In this document: one piece after another, positions 1 to 7,691 of the stretch
Numbering within the stretch: the stretch's first letter is position 1
How the letters are laid out: each line of letters starts with the position of its first letter
Assembly (NCBI GenBank): GCA_009774615.1
Contig: VSOC01000012.1
Location: forward strand, 1 to 54,764
Source: Lachnospiraceae bacterium
GTDB lineage: Bacteria > Bacillota > Clostridia > Lachnospirales > Lachnospiraceae
DNA length: 54,764 nt
Direction of reading: 5' to 3'
The notes under the pieces: model-generated
Databases searched by the model: none
Told to the model about the DNA's origin: nothing
The model's input: only the letters and a program-made list of their open reading frames with translations
Program-made: the position numbers and the translations under genes

Positions 1-1373
1 TTCACATCCCTGGCCAGTGTCGCCGAATCACAGCTGATGTACACCACCCTTTCCGGTGCCATCTTCACTATCGTATCCAGGCAAGCCTTATCGCAGCCCT
101 TCCTTGGCGGATCGACGACGATAACATCCGCACTTATCCCGTTCTTCTCATACTGCTCCGGCAGCACCGCCTCTGCCCTTCCCGTGTAAAACTCTGCGTT
201 AGTAATCCCATTAATCCGTGCATTCTCCCGTGCATCCTCAACTGCCGCCGGGACAATTTCCACCCCGTAAACTTTCTTTGCCTTCTGCGCCAGAAACAAA
301 GAAATCGTCCCAATCCCGCAGTACAAATCCCAAACTGTTTCCTCCCCTGTAAGTCCGGCATACTCCAGCGCCGTCTGGTACAGCTTTTCCGTCTGCAATG
401 GATTCACCTGATAAAACGACTGCGGCGAAATCTGGTAGGTCACTTCACCAATCCTGTCCGTGATATACCCCGGTCCAAACAGGTTTACCATCTTCTCGCC
501 CAAGATAACATTCGTCCTTTCCTGGTTAATATTACAGGAAACCGAAACCATCCCCTCTACCTTCTTTAACCGCTTCACCAGTTCCTCTCCATGGGCCAGC
601 TTATCCCCGTTAATCACCAGGCAGACCATAATCTCCCCTGTCTTAAATCCCTTGCGGATCAGCACATGGCGCACCACCCCCGAATGTCCCTGTTCATCAT
701 AGGGTTCAATCCCAAATTCCTCCATAAACTGCTCAATAATCTCTAAAATCTTCCCATTTTCCTCAATCCCCAGCACACAGTCGTTTTGTTCAATAATCGC
801 ATGTGTCCTCCCCGCATAAAACCCAAAGACAATCTTTCCGTCCTTATTCCTTCCGCAGGGAAACTGGGCCTTGTTCCGGTAACGCCACGGATTTTCCATC
901 CCAAGAATTGGTTCCATCTCCAGCACGGATTCTCCTCCCCCAGCTGCATGTCCTCTTCCAGCCCTTGCTTCTCCCGGCAAAGATTCTCCTTCCCCGGCTG
1001 CATCTTCTCTTCCAGCCCTCGCTTCTCCCGGCAAAGCCAGTTCTTCCACCCCGCCAATCCTCGTCAGATGTCCGTAAATCTTCCTCTCCTTAAACCTTAA
1101 CTGCGCCTTATAATCCATCGCCTGCAGCTGGCATCCTCCGCAGGCCCTTGCCACCGCGCATTTTGGTTCCACCCGATCCGGCGAAGGGGTTATCACCCGC
1201 ACCAGCCGGGCAAATCCGTAATTCTTTTTCTTTTTCATCACCTTTGCTTCCACCACATCCCCAATCACTGTATCCTTGACAAACCAGGTAAACCCTTCCG
1301 TCTTTCCAATCCCTGCGCCGTCCTCGCTGATATCCTCTATCACAACCGTAAACTCTTCATTCTTTTCCAACAT
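1..1373 (-). CDS. rlmCD: 23S rRNA (uracil-C5)-methyltransferase, RlmCD/RumA type, 3' end cut by window
   Basis: SAM-dependent enzyme that methylates C5 of uridines in 23S rRNA. From the start there is an N-terminal TRAM domain (about residues 1-60), then an iron-sulfur type cysteine set (C72, C78, C81, and C173 after a linker), then the Rossmann methyltransferase domain with a DLYCGIGT motif. A DPPRKGC motif and YISCDSATLARD, which holds the expected catalytic Cys, sit at the very edge of the window. The start at 1373 has an AAGGGA ribosome site; the overlapping ATG at 1380 is in another frame. Oddity: the linker before C173 carries an 18-residue unit twice (927-1034) that I do not expect in this family. 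About 457 residues are visible and only the extreme C-terminus is missing. The family is certain; RlmCD versus RlmD naming is inferred from the Firmicute setting. Confidence 0.93.
   Translation of the reverse strand, partial: MLEKNEEFTVVIEDISEDGAGIGKTEGFTWFVKDTVIGDVVEAKVMKKKKNYGFARLVRVITPSPDRVEPKCAVARACGGCQLQAMDYKAQLRFKERKIYGHLTRIGGVEELALPGEARAGREDAAGEGESLPGEARAGRGHAAGGGESVLEMEPILGMENPWRYRNKAQFPCGRNKDGKIVFGFYAGRTHAIIEQNDCVLGIEENGKILEIIEQFMEEFGIEPYDEQGHSGVVRHVLIRKGFKTGEIMVCLVINGDKLAHGEELVKRLKKVEGMVSVSCNINQERTNVILGEKMVNLFGPGYITDRIGEVTYQISPQSFYQVNPLQTEKLYQTALEYAGLTGEETVWDLYCGIGTISLFLAQKAKKVYGVEIVPAAVEDARENARINGITNAEFYTGRAEAVLPEQYEKNGISADVIVVDPPRKGCDKACLDTIVKMAPERVVYISCDSATLARDV
927..1034 (-). 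repeat. In-frame 54-bp tandem duplication inside rlmCD
   Basis: Two copies of a 54-bp unit encode LPGEARAGREDAAGEGES and LPGEARAGRGHAAGGGES (residues 114-149). The copies differ at three residues and a few bases. The unit is Gly/Ala/Glu-rich, so it probably forms a flexible loop between the third and fourth cluster cysteines. Confidence 0.9.
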
Positions 1374-1785
1374 CCGTCATCATCCCTTCTTTCCCGTCCT
1401 ATGGCCACGCAATAACACCGACGGCTCCGCCCATCGTGTTTCTACTATCCTTTTTACTATCCTTTATTCTATTCATTCATCATACATAATTTTGTAATGA
1501 TTTTTATGATTCTTTCATACATTTTCCATAATTTATCCACAATTTTCCTCTATACTAAGATACATAAAAGTTCTACCGAAGCTTTTCACCCAGCAGAACC
1601 TGATGCTGTACATAAAACTCGAAATGTTTCGTAGCACTATATAAAATGGGGGCAGCGGCCAAAAAAGCGCGCAACCGGCGGCTGCTCTCGACAAACAACA
1701 AAAGCGTCCCAACTCATAAAACGGACAGCCGCTTTATCTGCGGGCACCTCCATTGATGAAAGTAGAACGCTTTCCCATATAGTAC

Positions 1786-1870
1786 AGGCTGTTTCTTTCC
1801 ATAATTGCCGGATTTTCTCATTACTCTTTCTCATCACACGGCATAAAAGAAACAGCCTATTTTTATTTTC
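1786..1870 (+). terminator. Long hairpin with 13-bp arms and T-rich tail
   Basis: AGGCTGTTTCTTT (1786-1798) pairs perfectly with AAAGAAACAGCCT (1846-1858). A second inner pairing is TGCCG (1806-1810) with CGGCA (1839-1843). A T-rich run follows on the plus strand. No plus-strand gene precedes it, so it may end a small RNA or belong to a repeat element rather than terminate an mRNA. Confidence 0.45.
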
Positions 1871-1874
1871 TGCA

Positions 1875-1965
1875 TTCGTAAATCTGCTCGCCCATCTCAA
1901 TCTTTCATCTTCGTAAATCTACTCCCCCACTTTCATTGCTCTCTTTCGTAAATCTGCGCCCCCAT
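1875..1965. repeat. 35-bp tandem repeat, about 2.5 copies
   Basis: TTCGTAAATCT recurs at 1875, 1910 and 1945, exactly 35 bp apart. Each copy is followed by a C-rich stretch of the CNCCCCCA type. The array lies just downstream of the stop codon of the exoribonuclease gene. Function unknown. Confidence 0.8.
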
Positions 1966-1990
1966 CCCCCACACGCCAAAACAACAAAAA

Positions 1991-2932
1991 CTATCCTTCG
2001 GTCTTTCGTATATTCGTTTCCAACAGGCGGTTGTAGCCCAGCCAGCCCGGGTTATCTCCTCCGGCATTTAAGGCTTCAATCATGGTTTCCAGTTTTGCGT
2101 CCGTATTATCCGCAAAATTCAGCGCCAGCGCCTCCAGCAGGGCAGGTTTTTTGGGTGAACCGTACTCCAGTTCTCCATGGTGTGCCAATATACAATGCTT
2201 CAGTTCCAGCGCCAGCTTGGGCGGAAAGCCGGAAATGGTCTTAATCTTATCGCCAAGCATCTCTGTTCCGATAATAATATGCCCCAGAAGCTGTCCGTCG
2301 TCCGTATAGTCATTTTCCGGAAATACCGACAGTTCTTTTAACTTCCCGATATCATGAAACATCGCCGCCGTAAGCAGGAGATCCCGGTTAAGCTGCGGAT
2401 AGCAGGAGGCATAATAGCTGCACATCTTCGTCACACTTAATGTATGTTCCAAAAGCCCCCCCACAAAACCGTGGTGAACACTTTTTGCCGCAGAATGAAA
2501 GCTAAACATCCGGGCAAACTTCGCATTGCCGAAAAATGCAAGCACAAGCTGGCTAAGATAGGGATTCTTTATCGATCGCCCGATGCCTAAAAGCTCCTGA
2601 TACATCTTATCAATATTCTTTTTCGACACCGGCAGATAATCCGCTTCCTCATACTCTCCCGCCTCGGCTTTTCGGATACGCTTAATATTCAGCTGATAAG
2701 AACCCTGGAACAGAGTAACATCTGCCTCCACCTGCACATAATCCAGGGTTTCAAAACTTCCCACCCCGGGAGAATGCAGATCCCAGATCTTTCCGTCAAT
2801 CGTCCCTGTCTTATCCTGCAAAAGCAGATTTCCGTATTCCTTCCCGCTTTTGGTGAGGGCAATCTGCTTATTCTTGCACAAATAAATATCCGATGTGTGC
2901 AGCCCCTCCTTAAACGACTCAATATATTTCAT
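1991..2932 (-). CDS. yhaM: 3'-5' exoribonuclease, YhaM family (OB fold + HD domain)
   Basis: 313 residues, the usual length of YhaM. The N-terminal ~90 residues form an OB-fold nucleic-acid-binding domain. The HD-type hydrolase domain follows with HHGFVGGLLEHT, MFHDIGK, GHIIIG and HCILAHHGE, which supply the metal-binding His and Asp residues. The family trims RNA and single-stranded DNA from the 3' end in the cytoplasm and takes part in mRNA turnover. The start at 2932 has a good GGAAGGGA ribosome site. The gene is followed by a repeat-rich spacer with no clear terminator and preceded by a 17-bp repeat array. It is transcribed away from the divergent mutS2 together with the HtrA-like gene upstream, about 140 bp away. 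Confidence 0.88.
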   Translation of the reverse strand: MKYIESFKEGLHTSDIYLCKNKQIALTKSGKEYGNLLLQDKTGTIDGKIWDLHSPGVGSFETLDYVQVEADVTLFQGSYQLNIKRIRKAEAGEYEEADYLPVSKKNIDKMYQELLGIGRSIKNPYLSQLVLAFFGNAKFARMFSFHSAAKSVHHGFVGGLLEHTLSVTKMCSYYASCYPQLNRDLLLTAAMFHDIGKLKELSVFPENDYTDDGQLLGHIIIGTEMLGDKIKTISGFPPKLALELKHCILAHHGELEYGSPKKPALLEALALNFADNTDAKLETMIEALNAGGDNPGWLGYNRLLETNIRKTEG

Positions 2933-2945
2933 GTTCTAATCCCTT

Positions 2946-3046
2946 CCTAACCCTTTTTATGCCTAAACTCTTTTTATGCTCAATCTCTTTTTGCGTTTAA
3001 ACTCTTTTCATCCTTAATCTCTTTTTAGGTTTAAACTCTAATTACC
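2946..3046. repeat. 17-bp degenerate tandem repeat, about 6 copies
   Basis: Consecutive units of 16-17 bp with the pattern YTTAAACTCTTTTTATG fill the spacer between the HtrA-like stop codon and the exoribonuclease start. Adjacent units differ at two to five bases. A related TTTAACTCT-containing array occurs at 46891-46945. Confidence 0.8.
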
Positions 3047-3072
3047 CTTAAATGCTTTATAGCTACCCTCTC

Positions 3073-4383
3073 TCACCGCGCCCCAACTGTCACATCATAC
3101 TCCATTGCCACATATTCTTCCAAGTCAAAGCGCTGTATCTCCACATGGACTGCCTGCCCGGCTTCCAGCTTATCCAGGCAGTTCTGGTAATCACGCATGG
3201 TTACAATTTCGCTCTCCCCGATTTTTGTCAGAATATCACCGCTCTGTATCCCTGCATTGTACATCGGCCCATCCGCAATGGCGCGGCTGATGTAAATGCC
3301 GAGAGGCATCCCCTCCTGACGCTTGCTTTCCGGAACTTCCTGTCCCATCATTCCCAGATACGGCGCGGCAATTCCATTCGACAGCTTTTCCAGCACGGGC
3401 TTATAATCGGACAATGCCCGAACCACCGTCATGGAATCACCCTCGGCGCGGTAATCATCGGTAACCCACCCGACAATCTTTCCTTCAGCGTCAAACATAT
3501 AGCTTCCCTGCGCTGCCTGACCTGCTGCGCCCGTATAAAACAGGCGGGTACTTGCGTCAACGGTGGATATGTTTTTTGCAATATAGGACACGGTTCCCAC
3601 GCTGTTGGAGTAAATCATACCTGCCGGCGCTCCTGCGGTAAATACCAAATCCCCCTGCTTTACCATATAAGAATTTCCCAGTTCCAGAACTTTAATCTTT
3701 TCTGCCACACCTTCATCAAGTTCACTCGCCCCCAGGCGAAGAACCGCCATATTGGACACCTGATCCATTCCCTGAAGTTCTGCCCGGGCAAGTGTTCCGT
3801 CATATAAGGCAACTTCAATCTCTTCTGCCTCGGAAAGTGCTTCCCGGGGCGTAAGGATGAAAAACTCGTCCGGCGTTGCGGCAATCACCAGCCCGGCATA
3901 GTTTCCGGCAACCTCCACCGAATTGTCAAGCCAGTCGGTCTGTGTCTTTACTGCGTGTACGGCAACAATTCCCTTATTGGTTTCCTGTACCAGCTGGTTA
4001 AAACCGGCATACATCGACAGCAGATCTTCCGTGCCGAACTCATAGCGCTCTACCTCATTGCGAACCACCTCTTCAATCGGTGCCGTTTCGCTCTCCTCCT
4101 CGTCCGAAGTTTCCGTAGGACTGGCTGTCGTAGGGGCCGGTGTGGTTTCCGGTTCATCCTTGGGAATGGAAACGGAAGAACTCTCGACAGTTTCCGGTTC
4201 GGACAGATATCTCCTTGCCCACGGCTCGGAAACAACAAAAGTAACCGCAGCCAGAAAGCCAAAAAGAACTGCGCCGATTCCCCAAAACAGAAGACGGCGG
4301 ACAACCTGCAGACGGGTCAGCCTGGGCCTGATAATTTTTTCATTAATAAAATGATGTTTTTTCTCGGTATTCTTATCCGGCAA
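3073..4383 (-). CDS. HtrA/DegP-like membrane protein lacking the protease triad
   Basis: 436 residues: a short cytoplasmic N-terminus, one membrane segment (RLLFWGIGAVLFGFLAAVTF), a Ser/Thr/Glu/Pro-rich stalk, a trypsin-fold domain and a C-terminal PDZ domain (about the last 100 residues, with YLGMMGQEV and GIQSGDILTKIG). The layout matches surface HtrA proteases, but the triad positions are changed. The usual ILTNNHV reads ILTPREA (His lost), the Asp motif reads SNMAVLR, and the GNSGG motif reads AAQGS. It is therefore probably a pseudoprotease with a PDZ-based binding role. The start is set at TTG 4383: AAGGAGG lies 8 nt upstream, and the farther upstream TTG at 4455 forms the -35 element of the promoter. 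Frame and length are otherwise intact, so this is a maintained protein rather than a decaying gene. Confidence 0.8.
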   Translation of the reverse strand: MPDKNTEKKHHFINEKIIRPRLTRLQVVRRLLFWGIGAVLFGFLAAVTFVVSEPWARRYLSEPETVESSSVSIPKDEPETTPAPTTASPTETSDEEESETAPIEEVVRNEVERYEFGTEDLLSMYAGFNQLVQETNKGIVAVHAVKTQTDWLDNSVEVAGNYAGLVIAATPDEFFILTPREALSEAEEIEVALYDGTLARAELQGMDQVSNMAVLRLGASELDEGVAEKIKVLELGNSYMVKQGDLVFTAGAPAGMIYSNSVGTVSYIAKNISTVDASTRLFYTGAAGQAAQGSYMFDAEGKIVGWVTDDYRAEGDSMTVVRALSDYKPVLEKLSNGIAAPYLGMMGQEVPESKRQEGMPLGIYISRAIADGPMYNAGIQSGDILTKIGESEIVTMRDYQNCLDKLEAGQAVHVEIQRFDLEEYVAMEYDVTVGAR

Positions 4384-4426
4384 CGGGAGCACCTCCTTCA
4401 TCCCTTGTTCTGAACTGTTACCCTCT

Positions 4427-4455
4427 ATTATACGTTTCTTCCCAGATTTATGCAA
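4427..4455 (-). promoter_or_regulatory. Sigma-A promoter of the HtrA-like gene
   Basis: TTGCAT (4455-4450), 17-nt spacer, TATAAT (4432-4427) on the minus strand. Expected transcription starts near 4420, about 37 nt before the TTG start codon. Confidence 0.75.
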
Positions 4456-4494
4456 GAAAAAGAGTTAGGGGTTTCAGGATTTTATGTTTTATGT

Positions 4495-4500
4495 TATTAT
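4495..4500 (+). promoter_or_regulatory. Probable -10 of mutS2
   Basis: TATTAT about 44 bp before the mutS2 start codon. The hexamer 17 bp upstream (TTTCAG) is a poor -35, so this call is tentative. Confidence 0.4.
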
Positions 4501-4543
4501 AGAAACGGCAAAAGGAACTACGCAGAATAAAGAAAGGAAAAAC

Positions 4544-6931
4544 ATGAATCAAAAAGCATTACAGATTTTAGAATATGATAAAATCATCAGCCAGTTAGAA
4601 GACTATGCGACTTCCGCCCTGGGAAAGGCGCTCTGCCGCAGCCTCCTGCCCTCCTCCGAACTGGAAAAGGTTCGTCAGAATCAGCAGGAAACGGCCGATG
4701 CCTTAGACCGTATCCGCATGAAGGGCAGTTTGTCCTTTTCCGGCTGCAAGGATGTATCCGCCTCGTTAAAGCGGCTGGAAATCGGCAGCGCCTTGAGTAT
4801 TCAGGAAATTCTGGCTATCAGCGCCATCCTTACGGTTTCTGCACGGGCAAAGAACTACGGACGGCACGAGGAAAGCGAACTGCCGGAGGATTCCCTGGAA
4901 GAATTTTTCCGCAGTCTTGAACCGCTTACCCCGGTAAATAATGAAATCAAGCGCTGTATTATCTCGGAAGAAGAAGTCAGTGATGACGCCAGCCCCGGAC
5001 TCCACAAGGTACGGCGAGCGATGAAGAATGCTGCGGATCGGCTGCACACACAGCTGAATTCCCTGCTGAATTCCCACCGCTCCTACCTCCAGGATGCCGT
5101 CATCACCATGCGTGACGGGCGCTACTGTCTTCCCATTAAATCGGAATACAAAAACCAGGTTCCCGGAATGGTTCACGACCAGTCCTCGACCGGGTCAACC
5201 CTGTTTATCGAGCCGATGGCGATTATTAAACTGAATAATGAAATGCGGGAACTTGAGATTGCCGAACAAAAAGAAATTGAAGCCGTGCTGGCTGCCCTAA
5301 GCAACCAGATAAGTCCTTATCTGGAAGAAATCCGCGTTAATCAGGAACTTTTAGCCCGCCTGGACTTTATCTTTGCCAAAGCCGGTCTGGCCCGCCGACA
5401 GAAAGCCAGTCAGCCCAAGTTTAATGATCAGGGCTTTATCCTGATTAAAGACGGACGTCATCCGCTTTTGGACCCGCAAAAGGTGGTCCCGATTACGATT
5501 ACCCTGGGAAAAGCCTTTGACCTGCTTATCGTCACCGGACCGAATACCGGCGGAAAAACAGTTTCCCTAAAAACGGTCGGACTTTTCACCCTGATGGGAC
5601 AGGCGGGGCTGCATATCCCGGCATTTGACGGTTCGGAACTTTCGGTCTTTACCGAAGTTTTTGCCGATATCGGTGACGAACAGAGCATCGAACAAAGTTT
5701 AAGCACTTTCTCCGCCCATATGACCAATATCGTCCGCATTCTGGATCAGGCTGACAGCCGATCCCTCTGTCTTTTTGATGAATTAGGGGCCGGGACAGAC
5801 CCGACGGAAGGAGCTGCCCTGGCTATCGCGGTTTTAAGCTTTCTGCATCGGATGAAGTGCCGGACGATGGCAACCACCCATTACAGCGAATTAAAGGTCT
5901 TTGCCCTGTCCACCCCCGGTGTAGAAAATGCCTGCTGTGAGTTTAATGTGGAAACCCTCCAGCCCACCTACCGCCTGCTGATTGGAATTCCGGGAAAGAG
6001 CAACGCCTTTGCCATCTCTAAAAAGCTTGGGCTTCCCGACTTTATTATTGAAGAAGCCAAGACCCATCTGGAGGAAGAAGACGAAGCTTTTGAAGATCTC
6101 CTGGCGCACCTGGAGGAAAGCCGCCAGACCGTGGAAAAGGAACAGGAGGAAATTCAGGCTTATAAAAATGAAATTTCCCAGTTAAAAGCCCGGCTGCACC
6201 AGAAGGAAGAGCGCCTGGACGAGCGCAGGGATAAACTGATCCGAAATGCCACCGAGGAAGCCCAGAGGATTCTTCGTGAGGCAAAGGAAACCGCCGACCA
6301 GACCATCAAGCAGATCAATAAGCTTTCCTCCGAAGCAGGACTCCAGCGCCAGCTTGAAGCCGAACGGGAAAAGCTGCGCAGTAAGTTAAAGGATGCCGAC
6401 CAGAAGCTTGCCATTAAGCAAAAAGGGCCGCAAAAACCGATTTCTCCGAAGAAGTTAAAAATCGGCGATGGTGTAAAGGTGCTGACGATGAACTTAAACG
6501 GCACGGTCAGCACCCTGCCCAACGACAAAGGCGATTTATATGTTCAGATGGGTATCCTGCGCTCCCTGGTAAATATTAAGGATCTGGAACTTCTCCACGA
6601 GCAGGAAGTTACCGGTGCGGGAACGGAAGGTCTTAAGCGGGGCAGCGGCAGCGGGAAAAGCCGTATCCAGGTTTCCAAATCCTCTTCCATTTCCCCGGAA
6701 ATCAACCTTATCGGGAAAAATGTGGACGAAGCCTGCTATCTTCTGGATAAATATTTAGATGATGCCTATCTTTCCCATCTGCCCTCTGTCCGTATTGTCC
6801 ACGGGCGGGGTACAGGGGCGCTGAAAGCCGGAATTCACAAATATTTAAAACGCCAGAAAAACATTAAGGATTTTCGTCTGGGCGAATTCGGTGAAGGCGA
6901 CAGCGGTGTTACCATCGTTACATTTAAATAA
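4544..6931 (+). CDS. mutS2: MutS2 (ribosome-rescue/recombination ATPase with Smr domain)
   Basis: 795 residues, normal for MutS2. It lacks the MutS mismatch-recognition domain and begins with the core/lever region. The ATPase has Walker A GPNTGGKT at residues 332-339 and Walker B LCLFDELGAGTDPTEG. A long Glu/Lys-rich coiled coil (about 510-640) and a C-terminal Smr domain (about 720-795, IVHGRGTGALK) follow. Family members bind branched DNA, and in Bacillus split collided ribosomes. The Smr DLRG-like motif reads NLIG here, so nuclease activity is doubtful. The start at 4544 has AAAGGA at good spacing; an in-frame upstream ATG at 4484 lies before the likely transcription start. The response-regulator gene follows after 49 bp. 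Confidence 0.93.
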   Translation: MNQKALQILEYDKIISQLEDYATSALGKALCRSLLPSSELEKVRQNQQETADALDRIRMKGSLSFSGCKDVSASLKRLEIGSALSIQEILAISAILTVSARAKNYGRHEESELPEDSLEEFFRSLEPLTPVNNEIKRCIISEEEVSDDASPGLHKVRRAMKNAADRLHTQLNSLLNSHRSYLQDAVITMRDGRYCLPIKSEYKNQVPGMVHDQSSTGSTLFIEPMAIIKLNNEMRELEIAEQKEIEAVLAALSNQISPYLEEIRVNQELLARLDFIFAKAGLARRQKASQPKFNDQGFILIKDGRHPLLDPQKVVPITITLGKAFDLLIVTGPNTGGKTVSLKTVGLFTLMGQAGLHIPAFDGSELSVFTEVFADIGDEQSIEQSLSTFSAHMTNIVRILDQADSRSLCLFDELGAGTDPTEGAALAIAVLSFLHRMKCRTMATTHYSELKVFALSTPGVENACCEFNVETLQPTYRLLIGIPGKSNAFAISKKLGLPDFIIEEAKTHLEEEDEAFEDLLAHLEESRQTVEKEQEEIQAYKNEISQLKARLHQKEERLDERRDKLIRNATEEAQRILREAKETADQTIKQINKLSSEAGLQRQLEAEREKLRSKLKDADQKLAIKQKGPQKPISPKKLKIGDGVKVLTMNLNGTVSTLPNDKGDLYVQMGILRSLVNIKDLELLHEQEVTGAGTEGLKRGSGSGKSRIQVSKSSSISPEINLIGKNVDEACYLLDKYLDDAYLSHLPSVRIVHGRGTGALKAGIHKYLKRQKNIKDFRLGEFGEGDSGVTIVTFK

Positions 6932-6980
6932 CAGAAACCACTAAAAAAACTTCAGCCAACGACAAAAGGAGGAATATCCC

Positions 6981-7691
6981 TTGGCAGAAAAACAGCGAAT
7001 TCTGATTGTTGACGATGATGCAAATATTGCAGAATTAATTTCCCTTTATCTCATGAAAGAATGTTACGAAACACAAATTGTCGGGGACGGCGAAGAGGCA
7101 CTTAAAGTCTTCCCCGTCTTTAACCCGCACCTGATTTTACTTGACTTAATGCTCCCTGGAATTGACGGCTACCAGGTCTGCCAGAAGCTTCGGACGACCT
7201 CCCAGGTACCGATCATTATGCTCTCTGCCAAAGGAGAAATCTTTGATAAGGTTCTGGGACTGGAACTGGGTGCCGATGATTACATGATTAAACCCTTTGA
7301 TTCCAAGGAACTGGTTGCCCGGGTAAAAGCTGTGCTGCGCCGCTATCAGGCCGCCGCACAGGTTCCCTCCCTTGCCAGTGATCAGCAGGGAGAATATGTG
7401 GAATACCCGGATTTAATTGTCAATCTGACCAACTATTCCGTGATTTATATGGGACATTCCATTGAAATGCCGCCGAAGGAACTGGAACTTTTATACTTCC
7501 TCTCCTCTTCCCCCAACCAGGTCTTTACCCGGGAGCAGCTCCTGGACCATATCTGGGGTTATGAATACATCGGCGACACCCGAACCGTGGATGTCCATAT
7601 CAAGCGTCTGCGGGAAAAAATCAAGGATCACAAAAACTGGGCCTTATCTACGGTCTGGGGTATCGGCTATAAATTTGAGGTTAAGCGATGA
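6981..7691 (+). CDS. OmpR/PhoB-family response regulator
   Basis: 236 residues. The receiver domain has acidic D11/D12, phosphoacceptor D55 (ILLDLMLPG) and the conserved Lys in MIKPF. The C-terminal winged helix has the typical TREQLLDHIWG and TVDVHIKRLREKI motifs. It starts at TTG 6981 with GGAGG 8-9 nt upstream. It is a DNA-binding transcription factor activated by the histidine kinase encoded next, whose ATG overlaps its stop region by 4 bp. The target genes cannot be told from the sequence; the secreted protein gene just downstream is one candidate. Confidence 0.93.
   Translation: MAEKQRILIVDDDANIAELISLYLMKECYETQIVGDGEEALKVFPVFNPHLILLDLMLPGIDGYQVCQKLRTTSQVPIIMLSAKGEIFDKVLGLELGADDYMIKPFDSKELVARVKAVLRRYQAAAQVPSLASDQQGEYVEYPDLIVNLTNYSVIYMGHSIEMPPKELELLYFLSSSPNQVFTREQLLDHIWGYEYIGDTRTVDVHIKRLREKIKDHKNWALSTVWGIGYKFEVKR

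Larger units (their letters stand above)
1374..1990. other. 617-bp gene-poor spacer with hairpin and 35-bp repeats
   Basis: No convincing gene lies between rlmCD and the exoribonuclease gene. About 1490-1570 is AT-rich and probably holds the leftward rlmCD promoter, though I find no clean consensus pair. About 1610-1870 is GC-richer, contains the imperfect palindrome at 1786-1858, and could be a dispersed intergenic repeat. An 87-codon leftward frame (1637-1900) runs through it, but it has no clear ribosome site and starts inside the 35-bp repeats. 1875-1965 is a short tandem array. Confidence 0.6.

Noticed and set aside
786..1100. Repetitive Ser/Pro/Phe-rich plus-strand frames
   Set aside because: Reverse-strand shadow of the rlmCD repeat insert.
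1637..1900. 87-codon leftward frame as a gene
   Set aside because: No clear ribosome site, starts inside the 35-bp repeats and runs through an inverted repeat; composition explains the open frame.
1875..1965. CRISPR array
   Set aside because: Units are directly abutting and degenerate, with no unique spacers; the same holds for the other short arrays.
4384..4455. Upstream TTG start (4455) of the HtrA-like gene
   Set aside because: That TTG is the -35 element of a consensus promoter, and AAGGAGG sits before TTG 4383.
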